Source: Voacanga thouarsii
Taxonomy: Eukaryota > Streptophyta > Magnoliopsida > Gentianales > Apocynaceae
Length of the DNA: 64,000 nt
Assembly (NCBI GenBank): GCA_026120185.1
Contig: JANUWF010001701.1
Location: forward strand, 682,001 to 746,000
Reading direction: 5' to 3'
In this document: positions 34,071 through 47,350 of the stretch, piece after piece
How the letters are laid out: each line of letters begins with the position of its first letter
Numbering within the stretch: position 1 is the first letter of the stretch
Program-made: the position numbers and the translations under genes
Notes under the pieces: model-generated
What the model saw: only the letters and a program-made list of their open reading frames with translations
What the model was told of the DNA's origin: nothing
The model's database searches: none

Positions 34071-34837
34071 TAGGGATGGCAATGGGGCTGGGCCGGGCCG
34101 GGGACTAGAAATCCCGGCCCCGTCCCCTCATATGCCCCCGTATCCCCATCCCCTGCCGATCCCCGCTACGGGGAAAGGTGGGGATCCCCGCCCTTGGCCT
34201 ACCGGGGACAAAACAATCCCCGATCCCGGCCCGGGGAAGCGAGAGCCCGTTTGGGCTCGGAAATAATTATAAAGATTAAAAAAAAAATTGCCTCCAATAT
34301 ATTTTTTTTCAAAATTTTTTAATCATATAGAAAACTTTTGTAGTGATTTCCAATAATTCACATATTTATCATATCACTAGATTAGTAAGAGTAAAATTAC
34401 TAATTTATAATTTATAATTTTTTTCTTTTTTTTCTCTTTTTTCTATTTTATTTTATATACATATATAATCTATCTTTACATATATATATAATCATATATA
34501 ATATATATAATCTACCTATAATTTATATAATGTGTATATATATATATTGGTATGTATACATATGTAATATATATATATGTATATATATAATTTATATAAT
34601 ATGTATATATATACAACACATATATAATTCACCTATATGTGTGTGTGTGTGTGTGTGTGGATATATATATATATATAAAATATGTAAAGCGGGTCGGGCC
34701 GGGGGCGGGGATCATGCAATCCCCATCCCCGGTTGGCGGGCCGAGGAATGAAGCCCGTCTCTGCTTAAATCGAGGAATCCCCAGCCCAATCGGGCCGGGT
34801 CGGGTCCCCGGTTTAAGCGGAGAAATTGCCATCCCTA
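34071..34837. mobile_element. Non-autonomous DNA element with GC-rich ends (767 bp)
   Basis: It starts TAGGGATGGCAATGGGGC and ends GAGAAATTGCCATCCCTA, so the outer 14 bases are inverted repeats. The ends are unusually GC-rich (GGGCCGGGCCGGGG, CCCGGCCCGGGG and GGGTCGGGCCGGGGG). The centre (34280-34680) is AT-rich, with TA and GT dinucleotide runs. Nothing is coding. A TA dinucleotide on both sides could be the target duplication, but no longer one is visible, so the superfamily is open (hAT-like MITE or similar). Confidence 0.75.
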
Positions 34838-35186
34838 ATTATCGATAGCATCCTATGCCTACCCAAGGATTCCATGAATCTCTGCAAAGGAAAAGTGATT
34901 CCTTTGATTTGAACGTTTGAAAAAATATTTAGCACTGGTTCAGTTGTGCCCATAACAATCGTTTGAAAAAAGAAAAATAAAATAAAAAATTTTTTATTTT
35001 GTGCCCATCGTTACTCCTTTTATAGCACTAGTTCAGTTGTGCCATAATGATTAATAATAAGGATATTATAATAAAAATGAATAAAAAAGTGCAAGTATTA
35101 TAAGTCAAAATACAGAAGCTTAGAAAAAAGTTACTGTACATAGAATAAATGATATACATAATAACAAGACAGTCCGAAGATGAAGT
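34838..35186. other. MULE spacer after the PMD gene
   Basis: AT-rich. The phrase GCACTGGTTCAGTTGTGCC (or GCACTAGTTCAGTTGTGCC) occurs twice, near 34932 and 35024, separated by about 95 bp. No gene is seen. Confidence 0.5.
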
Positions 35187-37560
35187 CTATGTGATGCAGG
35201 GTCTGGGTCGGACAACACGTTTGGGCCTCATATGTCTATTTGCTACAGCATGTGCCTCCTCGGCGGGTACAATGAGATCTTCGTGATTTGGTGCTGTCAG
35301 ATGATAATAACGTGATCGTCGCCCCTGCCACTGAACTCTAAATCCTGGTCTGTCCTGATCATCGATTACTGTGCACGGTGGTATGAACTCCGTAGATGGA
35401 CCCTTCACGGACACCTGCATGACTAACCTTGGTCCTATATTAGATGCCTGCATCGCTGTGACTAGCCCCTACTCTATAATACCGTCCACCTCGTCCTTAA
35501 TCGACGATGAAAGATAAATAGTGCCAAAGATCAAGGCATCTGGAGTCTGGGTGGCTGGCTTTCCAAATGATCCCGTCTCGAACTCCCCAGTCAGTCCAGC
35601 TAGTAGTAATACGGGATCTGGTGCAACTGGGGCTGCGCGAGCCTGCCTACCATCCTGACACTGACTCGAGATGGCCTGACCTTCAACCCGAGCCCAAGGG
35701 CCTCTAGTGGCTACCTACTCCAGAACTGCGGGTATACCCACTTCTGAAATGGGACATGTGATATAACTAGTAGGGTCAAACCCAGCCGCTATAAGAGAAA
35801 GTGTGCACGTGTCCCTAATACGCTCAAAAGCCGCCCTCGAATATGAGTCAGTCGTAATTAAAGTCTCCGTGGCAATGGATATATCTTTGTAAAGCCCATC
35901 TGACTGTAACAGTCATACAAAAAACATCTATGTTAATAGACATCGAGTAAGAATGATAATGATAGTCGAGAGTAAAACACAGATTACTGAATAATGTACT
36001 TACCATAATTGTGTATCCCGAACCAATCCCTTGGTAGCCGGCGACCTCACCCCTCAGTGGGGACGAATTATCAATCCACAACCTAGTCCTCAATCAGTAC
36101 CAAGATGGATAGTCCGGCTCTACCCCAATCTCAAGAGCGCCATGCATGACTGTTTATTGTCGCAAACCCCACAATGCTATGAACGATAAATGGTGATGAA
36201 CCTAATTAGTCATGTGATTCCCCAAAGTGCTAGTCGCGTGTAACTCAGCATCATACTCACAACTTGAGGAATGAGCTGTAACATACCAAACTGTCAAAAC
36301 ACACGGTCGGGGTAGTAGAATTCTGCAACGTCCCAACAAATGAGTGGAGTCCGTAATCGCCAAATGTCTAAACCCTTTATGTATCTAACTGACATGAACT
36401 TTAAGTCTATGGTATCATACGGACACCAAATAAATTGACACAATTTGAAATCGTTTAATTGAAACACTAAAATGACAATAAAGTAATAAAAAAAATTCTT
36501 TTAGAAAAGTTCAAAGACCTACGTGATGGTTCTGCATTGAGTCTAACTAATCTCTGTATGTAACTAGAACATGCATCGGCGTCCGATATAACCGTAGCTG
36601 CACATTCCACCTCGCACCGTACGGTGCAAGTGGAGGTCTATATCCTGGCTCAACCCTATCAGGGTGTAGGACAGGGATGTGCTCCTAAGCCCATAACTAC
36701 ATAGGGAAATAATACAAGTTCATCAAATTTTAGTAAGATTTTGCTAGAGTCTAAAGCATCTAAAGTAATTGGAATAGAAAAAATTAAAAGAAAAATTTAA
36801 CCTGAAGCAAAACCATAGGACCACAAATCTCCCTCACGGCAGGGTCTGTTGCCTCGCAGAGGCATTTGTACATCCACGCTAGAGCCGCACTACCCCAGCT
36901 AAGCTGACCACAATAATGTAAGTCCGCAAGGAAAGGAAGAAAATAAAGGGGTAGCAGATGAGCTGATTTGTCCGACAAAATCATAATACCGATAAGAAGA
37001 AAAATGAATCCTCGTGCCGCTGCACCTATATATCAGAGGCATTATCCAAAAGAGGGAGTGATAGGTGCACCTCAAGGGTCGACTTCTCCAGCCGATTTCC
37101 CCTGAACTAGTTAGTCAGAAGTCGAAAGCCAAGAAGCATATGTATCAAATTCATCCATGCTATCTGAGAGAGCCCGTAAACCTTTTTAATGATAGGGTCA
37201 CCATCAACTCTAAGTCCCCACAAAATCGCAACATCCCCTAGCGTGACGGTGGCCTCTCCTACCTATAGACAGAAGGTATGTGTCTCGGGACACCACCTCT
37301 CAACTAATGCAGTAATAAGGGCATGATCTACATGCAGATGCCCAACTCTACAGACTCTCCCAAAACCAGCTAGATCGATATAATCTATTACCCGAAGGGG
37401 GAATGGAAATGGCTCCCAAAAATGAGAATCACAATGTCTAAACGCTAATGGTATCTCACAGGTCTCAAAATGCCATAACCAAATCAATGAAGATCAATGC
37501 CTATCCTGCCTAGATATCAAACCTTGGTAAATAGGTCCGGAGACAGTATCGCTACGTTCT
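35187..37560 (-). pseudogene. Plant mobile domain (PMD/MAIN-like) gene carried by the MULE
   Basis: The PMD occurs in plant MAIN-type proteins (implicated in genome stability and silencing) and inside several transposon groups. The exon near 37560-37020 reads RVIDYIDLAGFGRV, HVDHALITALVERW, ETHTF and, after a frame change at about 37262, GEATVTLGDVAILWGLRVDG, which are family blocks. A second exon (36984-36800) reads FLPFLADLHYCGQLSWGSAAL, then EICGPMVLLQ before a GTTAAA donor. An ATGTAG acceptor leads to LWA...EHIPVLHPDRVEPGYRPP (about 36690). The C-terminal frame 35187-35453 (DDQDRPGFRVQWQGRR) is less typical. Stops at expected Trp (WAWE block) and Arg codons show decay. It lies upstream of mudrA on the same strand and was probably acquired by the MULE. 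Confidence 0.82.
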
Positions 37561-39030
<1,470 letters not shown>

Positions 39031-39084
39031 GGTAGGACGCATTCTTTGATATTCTCCTAACTTAATTAGGACACTTTTCGTGAT

Positions 39085-39241
39085 AGCATCCTAATTAAAT
39101 TAGGACGCTCTCCATGAGAGCGTCCTAATTTAATTAAGACGCTATCAACGAATGCATCGAGTCCATTTTAGGACAATTCCTCCACACAGGGGCTAGTTGA
39201 AGACGAATGGTCCCATTCGAGGCCATTCTAATCAATGGCCC
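39085..39241 (-). repeat. Right terminal inverted repeat of the MULE
   Basis: Reverse complement of the left end: starts (minus) GGGCCATTGATTAGAATGG and continues CCATTCGTCTTCAACT and GTCCTAAAATGG. Target duplication GATGTTTAG follows at 39242-39250. Confidence 0.92.
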
Positions 39242-39250
39242 GATGTTTAG

Positions 39251-39493
39251 TGGCTTAAGAATACTTTTCTAAAGCCTTATAAATTCTCTTTTTCGTAGTG
39301 AAATTTTGTTTCACTCTGCCCGTGAACGTAGGACATTTCACCGAACCACATAAGTTTTTGTATCTCTCTCTTTTATTTCCTTTCTCGTTATTTATTTTTT
39401 CTTCACATTATTTTCGCTATTATTTCTTTGTTATCATCTTGTGTGGCTTTGCCATTGGAGTTTTTAGTTTGTTCCTGGGGCCTATCCCTAACA
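39251..39493 (+). repeat. 5' LTR of element A, second part
   Basis: It resumes after the MULE with TGGCTTAAGAATAC and ends GGCCTATCCCTAACA. It is collinear with the second half of the 3' LTR (57840-58083), for example CATTTCACCGAA[CT]CACATAA and TTATTTATTTTTTCTTCACA. Confidence 0.93.
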
Positions 39494-39496
39494 AAC

Positions 39497-39508
39497 TAGT
39501 ATCAGAGC
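39497..39508 (+). promoter_or_regulatory. Primer-binding site of element A
   Basis: TAGTATCAGAGC lies three bases after the LTR end. It differs by one base from the standard TGGTATCAGAGC complementary to initiator Met tRNA. Confidence 0.85.
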
Positions 39509-39512
39509 TACT

Positions 39513-41057
39513 TGATGTTTATGGATTTGGGTATAAAAATCATATAAAAACTAAGCACATTCCCAATCAAGTGTACATTAAAACGTTAAATCTAAATTAC
39601 ACATATGAGCAAGTGTACTCATCATTAACATAGCATAGGGCTCAAATGAGTTTCGATCCTCAAGAAACAAGTATACATTAATCACCATTCTTTTACTGTT
39701 TAACCAACTCGATAAAGTGAAAAGAAATAATAAAAAATAAAAGAAAAGAGAAATAAAAATATATACATGTCAAGGATGGAGAAGTATGCAACTCAAACCA
39801 TTATTTCGACAAACATGATCTTAAAGAACCCAACCATTATCATAACTAATTATTCTCTTGGCATCATGAAGGATTAAAGTAGATTCACTTCGATGGTCAA
39901 TCCATGAAATCACTATCTTCTAGATAAATTAAAATCACTTGTTCTCGTCTCAACTAATTCATCTAAAAGATACATTAAACATAGTCCTTAATTAAATTCC
40001 ATTGGCCTCGAAAAATTTAAAACATGAAATTAATCAATGAACCCTTGGTCTCGAAAGACATCAATTAACCTTCAATTACTAGTTCTAAGCAATCAACCCC
40101 CTTGGTCTAGTAAGTTAATAGCCAACAGAATATAAAATTAATAAATTGAAACTACCATCAACCCTCTTGGTCCAGTAAGTTAATGGAAAGAATCAACCAA
40201 CTAATCTTGTAATAAGCACAAGTAATTGAATACCAAGAATAATAATCAATTAATCAAAAGATCAAACAACTCTAAAAATCATGAATATCTAAAACAATGT
40301 TGAATTATAATAAAACAATTAACATATCATTGTTCAAGAAAAAGAAAACAAAGTAAAAGAAAGCACTCATAGACAAGCCTTCTTCTCTTCTTTTGAAGAC
40401 CTTCTTGCACAACCCTCCTTGAGTTGAAGAATTCCTCATTTGATTGAGTGATTTTCTGTGATGATCAATGAATTCTCCTATTTTTCCTTATGTTTTCCAT
40501 CTATTTATAGGCTTGGGAAGTGTCTAAACTCGTTGGTGTAATGTTCTTGGCCGAGTAGAAGTTGGAAGCTACTAAAACTCCACAAATTACCAAAAATCGC
40601 GTAGAAAAATCACAATCCCGCATTTTCCTCAGAGCACAACCAGCGCCGCCTTGGCTCTCGGAGCCGACGCCGATTGTGTTCTAGTTCTCCACTTGTTCGC
40701 CAATTTTTTTCCGAATTTCGCATAATGTAGTCGAACATGCAGCTGGCGCCGCCTTGGCTCTTGCAGGTGGTGCCGGTTCCACTCTGTTCTGCTCTGTTTT
40801 GATAATTTTTGTCACCTCGAATTTTGTGTCATCAGTGCATGGTTGGAGTCGGTTCCAGTACCTTAGTCGGCGCCGCCTCTCCTCTTGTTTTGCGACATTT
40901 TTGCTTCGTTTTCCCCGAAAAATCTGTAATACTGAACAAAATACCTTTCCAAGGGTAAAATCTCAAATATGAAAGAATATGACTAGTTATTGAATAAAAT
41001 GTATCACAAAAGAGCCTCAAATAACTAGAAAAAATATGACTAATTTAGCCCCTATCA
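39513..41057 (-). repeat. 3' LTR of element B (1545 bp)
   Basis: Plus strand TGATGTTTATGGATTTGG to TTAGCCCCTATCA. It is collinear with 44251-45753. By eye, about one in ten bases differs over the first 140 bp. Confidence 0.93.
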
Positions 41058-42499
41058 TATTTTCCTACACTTAGCTATTTGCTTGTCCTCAAGCAAAGTA
41101 TCAAAGATAAGTAGGAAAACACAAGGTTTCATCAAATCACTCAATCAATTTCAAAACAATATCTCTAATGCTTTCTTCATTCAAGAGTATAAAACACATG
41201 CTACTACATCTTTCACAACAAATGCAAGACTTGTGTAAGTGATAAATGACTTAGTAGAACCATCTCAAGAGTTCACAATATTCTCAAACCATTGGAAAGA
41301 ATTTAGCTCAAAAAGAATATACATTCCATAAGCTTACTTTTCATACACTTTCTCCACTAATTCGAGACATATCATAATTCTACTTAGATCAAGTAGGACT
41401 TTTAAGCTGGTAATGTAAGGCTACGGGCTTGTAATATAGCTTATCAAATGAAGGATATAGAAGAATAAAATAGCAAAGAAGCTGAGAGTTCGCAAGAAAA
41501 GGATAAACAAATGAATCATTAATTTCCAACTCTTCTTGCTCTCCTATTCCAGAAATCAATCAAACCATAACCTTATTCAGCAATTACAACTCAACTCAAG
41601 CAAATCTTGCATTTTTTTTCTTTTTCTTTTCTTTTTTCATCAACTCTTTTCTATTACTTTCACAAGATCACTCAAATTTCCAGCAATGGTGTCAAGTACT
41701 TTATATGAACTTAACTTTTACAACTCCATCACCATCTCTTTTGTGATCTTTCGTCTCTCTTTTCCTTTCAAAAAGTTTTCTTTTCTTTCTTTTCCCTCTT
41801 CTTTTCACTCTTACTACTGCTTTTCTTTTCTTTCTCAATTTCTTTCTTTCCATCTTTTCTAGCAGTTGTTTCTTTTTCTTCTCTTGTTTTCAATCTCTCT
41901 TTTCTTTTTCCAGCTCAACACAACTATTGATCCATGACTGAAAGTAATGAGCCATGATCTTTCTCTCAGTATTCTTCCTCAACATTCTCTCTCATATACT
42001 TTCATCCATTAAGAGCATAAAGATTTGGAAAATTTATTCAAACTCTCAAAAATAAGTAATGGGTTTTAAAGAAAGAAATCAATAATTTAGGCTCAAAATA
42101 GGCACTAGGGATAATATAACAATAGGTAGGTTTGAAAAGCTCAAACTATCCAAAGAAGACCTATCACCATCATCCCTAAATTAAATCATGATTGTCTTTC
42201 TAATTTCGCCTCAAGAGGTATTCAAATAAGTTCTAGAATGCTCCATGATTTTTAGTAGAAAAACAGGTTTAAGAACAATTCAAAGTATTTGATCAAGAAC
42301 TACTTCGTCCAAGTACGTGCAAAAAGTCATGTATAAGCTATAAATGATCTAGAACATATGCTCTATAATCCATCATAAAAATATGCATTAAAAATACCGC
42401 TTGAAATCTCAAAGAAAGTCAGAAAAATATTGAAAAATTTTTGCTCAAAATGTTTTGCTCCCAAGAAGGGTAAGGTGTATGTATAGAAGACTTGTCAAT

Positions 42500-42860
42500 C
42501 AAATCACTCCCCCATACTTAAACTGGACATTGTCCCCAATGACCAAATAAATATAACAAGGAATAAACCATACCATGGGACCAAAAAAATAAATGGGAAA
42601 AGAGAATAAAGAAATTACTTCCATGAAGGAGTAGCTCCAATTTTCCAAACTTTGTGCTCAAAATAAGATTGATAAAAATTTGGACAAAGTATATCACCAA
42701 ACCACTCCCCTATACATAAATTGGACAATGTCCTCCTTGGCAAAAAATAAACACAAGAAAGCATCTCCAAAGGGACCAAAAATAATAAAGGGGTAGAAAG
42801 TTTGAGTAATACTTCCCAAGTACAATAATGCTCCAATAGATATCCAATCTTGAGGTAAAG
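42500..42860 (-). repeat. Tandem duplication with pre-polypurine motif in element B
   Basis: Two units of about 200 bp (starts near 42505 and 42705) share CACTCCCC[CT]ATAC, T[AT]AA[AC]TTGGACA[AT]TGTCC-like words and GGGACCAAAAA. On the minus strand each reads GGACA(A/T)TGT...GGGGAGTG, like the sequence that normally precedes the 3' polypurine tract in this lineage. Confidence 0.7.
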
Positions 42861-43518
42861 AGAAGGGCTTGTCCAAGAGGACTTTATTCCTATAAAACAA
42901 AACACAAATAAAAGTACAAGGAAAATATTAATAAAATAAAAATATAACTAAATAAAAGAAAACAAACTAAAGAAAAAGACTAAAATAAAAAATATAAAAA
43001 TATAACAAAAACTTTTGACACTCATCATGCTTTCTCATCAATCTTTTGAAAAAGAGATTAAGGTTCCAAGTAAGCATAATGAATGTAGAAAGAATGGAGG
43101 ATTTTGAATAATAGAAGGTTCATGAAAATGATTTGTCTCAGCAAAGCAACACACATAAACCTCATTCTCTAAACATTCCTTTAGACACATAAATATCTTT
43201 TTCAATATATGAGTGCACAGGGTATCTAACGGATGCATCAACATTGAAATCATCAATTAACCCTTCAAAAGAAGTTTTTTACAAGTAAAATTCCCTTTTA
43301 AACTTTGTATTTGAGTTCTTAAAGATGGGATTGGGAAATCCTTACTTTTCAATGCTTCTACAAATACCAAGTTACCTCCCTGAAATTGAGGTGAAGGGTA
43401 GAATTCGTCAACATCCTCAAAGGGTTTCTTAGAATGAATGATAAATCCAACTTCTTGGGATATGTTGAACTCCCTACATCATCATTGGAACCATTGGTCT
43501 CCAAGAAGTGAGAAGAGC

Positions 43519-43860
43519 CTAAGAAATCATGTGACAAAGAAATATTAGAATTATGAGCACATAGAGTAGAATCAAGTACCTCTCTTGCCACAGCATGCAA
43601 TTGTCTCTCATAGTCGCTCTTTTTGTTCCATGGTCACTTGTACGGGCTAGAATGAAGTCCTGCGTTTCCTCAACAATCTTAACTAATTGTTTCCATTGAT
43701 CGCACAATCGTTGGGAAGCTTCTTCATGCCACTGAACAGATGAATTTGTATTGGCTACAAAAGAATTCACTAATGTTTCTAATGACGTCTCACTAAAAAC
43801 ATCAATGTTAGCTTGTAATTTTGCCAATCTATCATCAATACACTAATGTTTTTTTTTTTT
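43519..43860 (-). CDS. Short unknown open frame of element B
   Basis: About 100 codons on the minus strand, open from about 43850, read IDDRLAKLQANIDVFSETSL, then NSSVQWHEEASQRLCDQWKQ. It lies roughly 400 bp after the primer-binding site, where gag would be. It is rich in Gln, Glu and Leu in a helical pattern. I see no gag signature or zinc knuckle, so a function is not assigned. It may be a relic of gag or a captured fragment. Confidence 0.35.
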
Positions 43861-44226
43861 TTTTGTTGACAAATGAAATAAAAATGATGAACATGCAGCA
43901 ATGATGAATAATGTAATTTAATTCATGAAGAAAGAAATAAAAATGAAACAAAATGAAATCTACTATATCGCCTTCAGGTCATTGGATCATGTATCAAGGC
44001 TAACACCTAGCAAAGACAAGACGAAAGTTAGATAACAGAATTCATAATTACTACAAAATTAAAAAGAATACAAAGTTAGTCAATAGAACATAGTCAAAGT
44101 TAGTAGGTTAGATTATAAGTGTATACACGATACACAAGATACAAAAGACAACACCTTTCTGTGAAAAGAATAATTGTACATATTTACATGGTTAAATCAA
44201 CAAAATCCAAGCTTTCATGCTATTGT

Positions 44227-44244
44227 TCCCCGGCAACGACACCA
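44227..44244 (-). promoter_or_regulatory. Primer-binding site of element B
   Basis: On the minus strand TGGTGTCGTTGCCGGGGA lies six bases after the LTR end. Confidence 0.85.
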
Positions 44245-44250
44245 AAAACT

Positions 44251-45753
44251 TGATGCGTATGGATTTGGGTATAAAAATTATATAAAAACTAAGCACATTA
44301 ACAATCAAGTTTACATTAAAACGTTAAACCCAAATTACACATATGAGTAAGCGTACTCATCATTAACATAGTATAGGATTCAAACGAGTGTCGATCCTCA
44401 AGGAACAAGTATACATTAATCACCTTTCTTTCATTGTTTAACTGACTCGATAAAGTGAAAAGAAATAAAATTATATTAAAATAAAAATATATACATGTCA
44501 AGGATGGAGAAGTATGCAACTCAAACCATTGTTTAGACAAACATGATTTTAAAGAACCCAACCATTATCATAACTAATTATTCTCTTGGCATCATGAAGG
44601 ATTAAAGTAGATTCACTTCGATGGTCAATTAATGAAATCACTATCTTCTAGATAAATTAGAATCACTTGGTCTCGTCTCAACTAACTCATCCAAAAGGTG
44701 CATTAAACACAGTCCTTAATTAAATTCCCTTGGTCTTAGAAAATTTAAAATGTGAAATTAATCAATGAACCCTTGGTCTCGGAAGACATCAATTAACATT
44801 CAATTACCAGTTCTAAGCAATCAACTACATTGGTCCAGTAAGTTAATAGCCAACAGAATATGAAATTAATAAATTGAAACTATCATCAACCACCTTAGTC
44901 CAGTAAGTTAATGGAGAGAACCAACCAACTAATCTCGTAATAAGCACAAGTAATTGAATACCAAGAATAATAACCAATTAATCAAAAGATAAAAAAAAAC
45001 TCTAAAAATCATGAATATCTAAAACAATGTTGAATTATAATAAAACAATTAACATATCATTGTTCAAGAAAAAGAAAACAAAGTAAAAAAAAGCACTCAT
45101 AGACAAACCTTCTTCTCTTCCTTTGAAGACGTTCTTGCACAACCCTTCTTGAATTGAAGAATTCCTCATTTGATTGAGTAATTTTCTATGATGATTAATG
45201 AATTCTCCCCTTTTCCCTTATGTTTTGCATCTATTTATAGGTTTGGGAAATGTCTAAACTCGTTGGTGTAATGTTCTTGGCCGAGTAGAAGTTGGAAGAT
45301 ACTAAAACTCCACATATTACTAAAAACCGCGTAGAAAAATCATAATCCCACCTTTTCTTCAGAGCACAGCTGGTGCCACCTTGGCTCTCGGAGCTGGCGC
45401 CAGTTGTGTTTTGGTTCTCCACTTGTTCGTCGATTTTTTTTCGAATTTCGCACATTGTAGTCCAGCATGCAGTCGGCGCCGGTTCCACTCTATTTTGACA
45501 ATTTTTTGTCACCTCGAAGTTCGTGTCATCAGTGCATGGCCGGCGCCAGTTCCAGTACCCTAGTCGGCACCACCTCTCCTCTTGTTTTGTGACGTCTTTG
45601 CTTCGTTTTACCCCAAAAATCTGTAATCATGAACAAAATACATTTCCAATGGTAAAATCTCAAATATGAAGGAATACAATTAGTTATTGAATAAAATATA
45701 TCAAAAAAAGCCTCAAATAGTTAGGAAAAATATGACTAATTTAGCTCCTATCA
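44251..45753 (-). repeat. 5' LTR of element B (1503 bp)
   Basis: Plus strand TGATGCGTATGGATTTGG to TTAGCTCCTATCA, followed by the target duplication CTACT. Confidence 0.93.
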
Positions 45754-45777
45754 CTACTAACTCTTAACTCTGTGGTA

Positions 45778-46520
45778 ATGACAATAACAAAGTGTAAGGT
45801 AGAGAAATTTGATCAGGGTGCAAACTTTGGCATGTGGCAACTCAAAATGGAGGCCATCTTAATTCAAGACGGGAATGACTTAGCCTTGAAAGGAATAGAG
45901 GAGAAGCCAGCGAAGTTGACAACAATGGCATTTGAAGACCTGGATAAAAAGAGCGAGATAAGGTATCATTCTAAATCTCTCTAATGAAGTTTTAAGAGAA
46001 GTTGCTACGAGACTTCTACTAGAGCTATGTGGAAAAAGCTGAAGGCTTTGTATATGAAGAAGATAGTGGAGAATTGGCTCTACTTGAAACAAATTTTGTT
46101 TACTCTTCGGATGGCTGAAGGTACATCTATTACTTCACATCTTGATACGTTTGATTCTCTTTTTATGGATTTGAATAATATTGATGTGAAAATAGATTAT
46201 GAGGATCATACCATTTTATTGTTGTGTTCCCTTTCCCAATCCTTTAAGTATTTTTGAGATACTATGATATACAGAAAGCAAACTATCTTGTATCAAAAAA
46301 TTAAATCTGCTTTGAAATCAAAACAAAGGATTGACAGAGATTTAATTGGGGAGGTTAGTGGAAATCAAGCTAAAGGTCTAGTAGCCAGGGATAGATCCGA
46401 AAATAGAACTAGTGGCAGTGGTAAATCAAAATCCATATCCAAATTCAGATATAGAAATTTAGTTTGTAATTATTGTAATAAAAAAAAGGTACATTCAGTC
46501 TGAATGTTTTAAATTGAAAA
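45778..46520 (+). pseudogene. Element A gag with altered CCHC knuckle
   Basis: The ATG at 45778 opens the frame, and KCKVEKFDQGANFGMWQLKM matches the Tnt1-type gag start (K-F-x-G-x-N-[FY]-x-x-W). The capsid part at 46027-46257 reads [26 protein letters not shown] and [13 protein letters not shown]. The basic linker is followed by a zinc knuckle in which VCNYCNKK is joined, across a one-base insertion in a run of eight A, to YIQSEC. The knuckle His is Tyr. Stops near 45984 and 46257 also break the frame. Confidence 0.85.
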
Positions 46521-46599
46521 TAAGGATAAGCATAAAGAAAAATCTACTAATACTACTGAAGCTAGTATTGTAGCAGATGAGAGTGAATGAAATATTTTC

Positions 46600-46860
46600 T
46601 TTGTGACTGAGAAGATGACAAGGTCTGAAAATGAATGGATTTTAAATTTGGGTTGTTCTTACCATATGTGTCCCAATAGGGATTTGTTTTCCACTTATGA
46701 AGCTTATAACTGTGAAGTTATTTTAATGGGCAATAATATCATTTGCAATGTTGTGGGTAAGGGAATAGTTTGAATTAAAATGTATGATGGTATTGTGAGA
46801 ACTCTCACTAATGTTAGACATGTTCCTAATTTGAAAAAAGAATCTCATCTCTTTGGGCAT
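46600..46860 (+). pseudogene. Element A protease, interrupted by the CACTA insertion
   Basis: EWILNLGCSYHMCPNRDLF matches the copia protease block, but the catalytic D-[ST]-G reads N-L-G, so the Asp is lost. VVGKGIV and VRHVPNLKK follow in the usual order. A TGA lies at about 46770. The frame reaches the CACTA target site at 46861-46863 and continues at 56279 with [11 protein letters not shown]. Confidence 0.82.
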
Positions 46861-46874
46861 CCTCACTACTAAAA

Positions 46875-47350
46875 ATTCAGCCAAATACGACGGCTACCTA
46901 GCCGTCGTATTTGATGGTCCAGTCGTCGTATTAGCCAAATACAACGGTTAAACGATAGTTTTACAGCCGTTGTATTTGATCTCGTCGTTTTTGCTCAACA
47001 ACGGCTACAAAACCGTCGTATTAGGCTAATACGACGGTTTTACAGCCGTCGTATTTGTTCTCGTCGCTTTTGCTTTCCGTGGTCATTTTTTGCGACGGTT
47101 TTGAAAAACCGTCGCTTTTGGTCCCCAAATACGACGACCACGTGACCATCGTATTTGTCAAATATGACGGCTGTTGGCCGTCGTATTTGTTCTAGTCAAA
47201 TACGACGGTTGCTCGGTCGTCATATTTGTTCCTGTCAAATATGACGGCTGCTCGACCGTCGTATTTGTTCCTCTCAAATACGACGGCTCAGTTGCCGTCG
47301 TATTTGATTGCCTCAAGCTAAAACGACGGTTGCAGCCGTCGTATTAGGCC
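46875..47350. repeat. Left subterminal repeat array of the CACTA element
   Basis: About ten inverted pairs of AAATACGACGG and CCGTCGTATTTG, spaced by 5-15 bp, in a stretch of 470 bp. In En/Spm such short subterminal repeats are bound by TNPA. Here the arrangement is palindromic rather than simply tandem. Confidence 0.9.

Larger units (their letters stand above)
39513..45753 (-). mobile_element. Non-autonomous LTR element B (Tat/Athila-like signals)
   Basis: It has two direct LTRs (39513-41057 and 44251-45753), TGATG...CTATCA, with exact TSD CTACT at 39508-39512 and 45754-45758. On the minus strand a primer-binding site TGGTGTCGTTGCCGGGGA follows the right LTR, and a purine tract GTGTAGGAAAATA precedes the left LTR. 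This fixes the orientation. The long TGG[CT]G[CT]CGTTGCCGGGGA site is typical of Tat/Athila-type gypsy elements. The internal part is only 3.2 kb, with no protease, reverse transcriptase or integrase, so the element would rely on another copy. It is inserted in the leader of element A. Confidence 0.92.

Noticed and set aside
34530..34848. Tyr/Ile/Val-rich and Gly/Pro-rich frames
   Set aside because: Translations of TA/GT dinucleotide runs and the GC-rich end of the non-autonomous element at 34071-34837.
45381..45563. Frames in the LTR of element B with Cys/Ala-rich products
   Set aside because: They lie in an LTR present twice, and the frame is not shared by both copies.
46875..47350. Regular short repeats with spacers resembling a CRISPR array
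   Set aside because: The repeats are inverted pairs of ACGACGG with variable spacing at the end of a CACTA transposon in plant DNA. There are no identical direct repeats, uniform spacers or cas genes.
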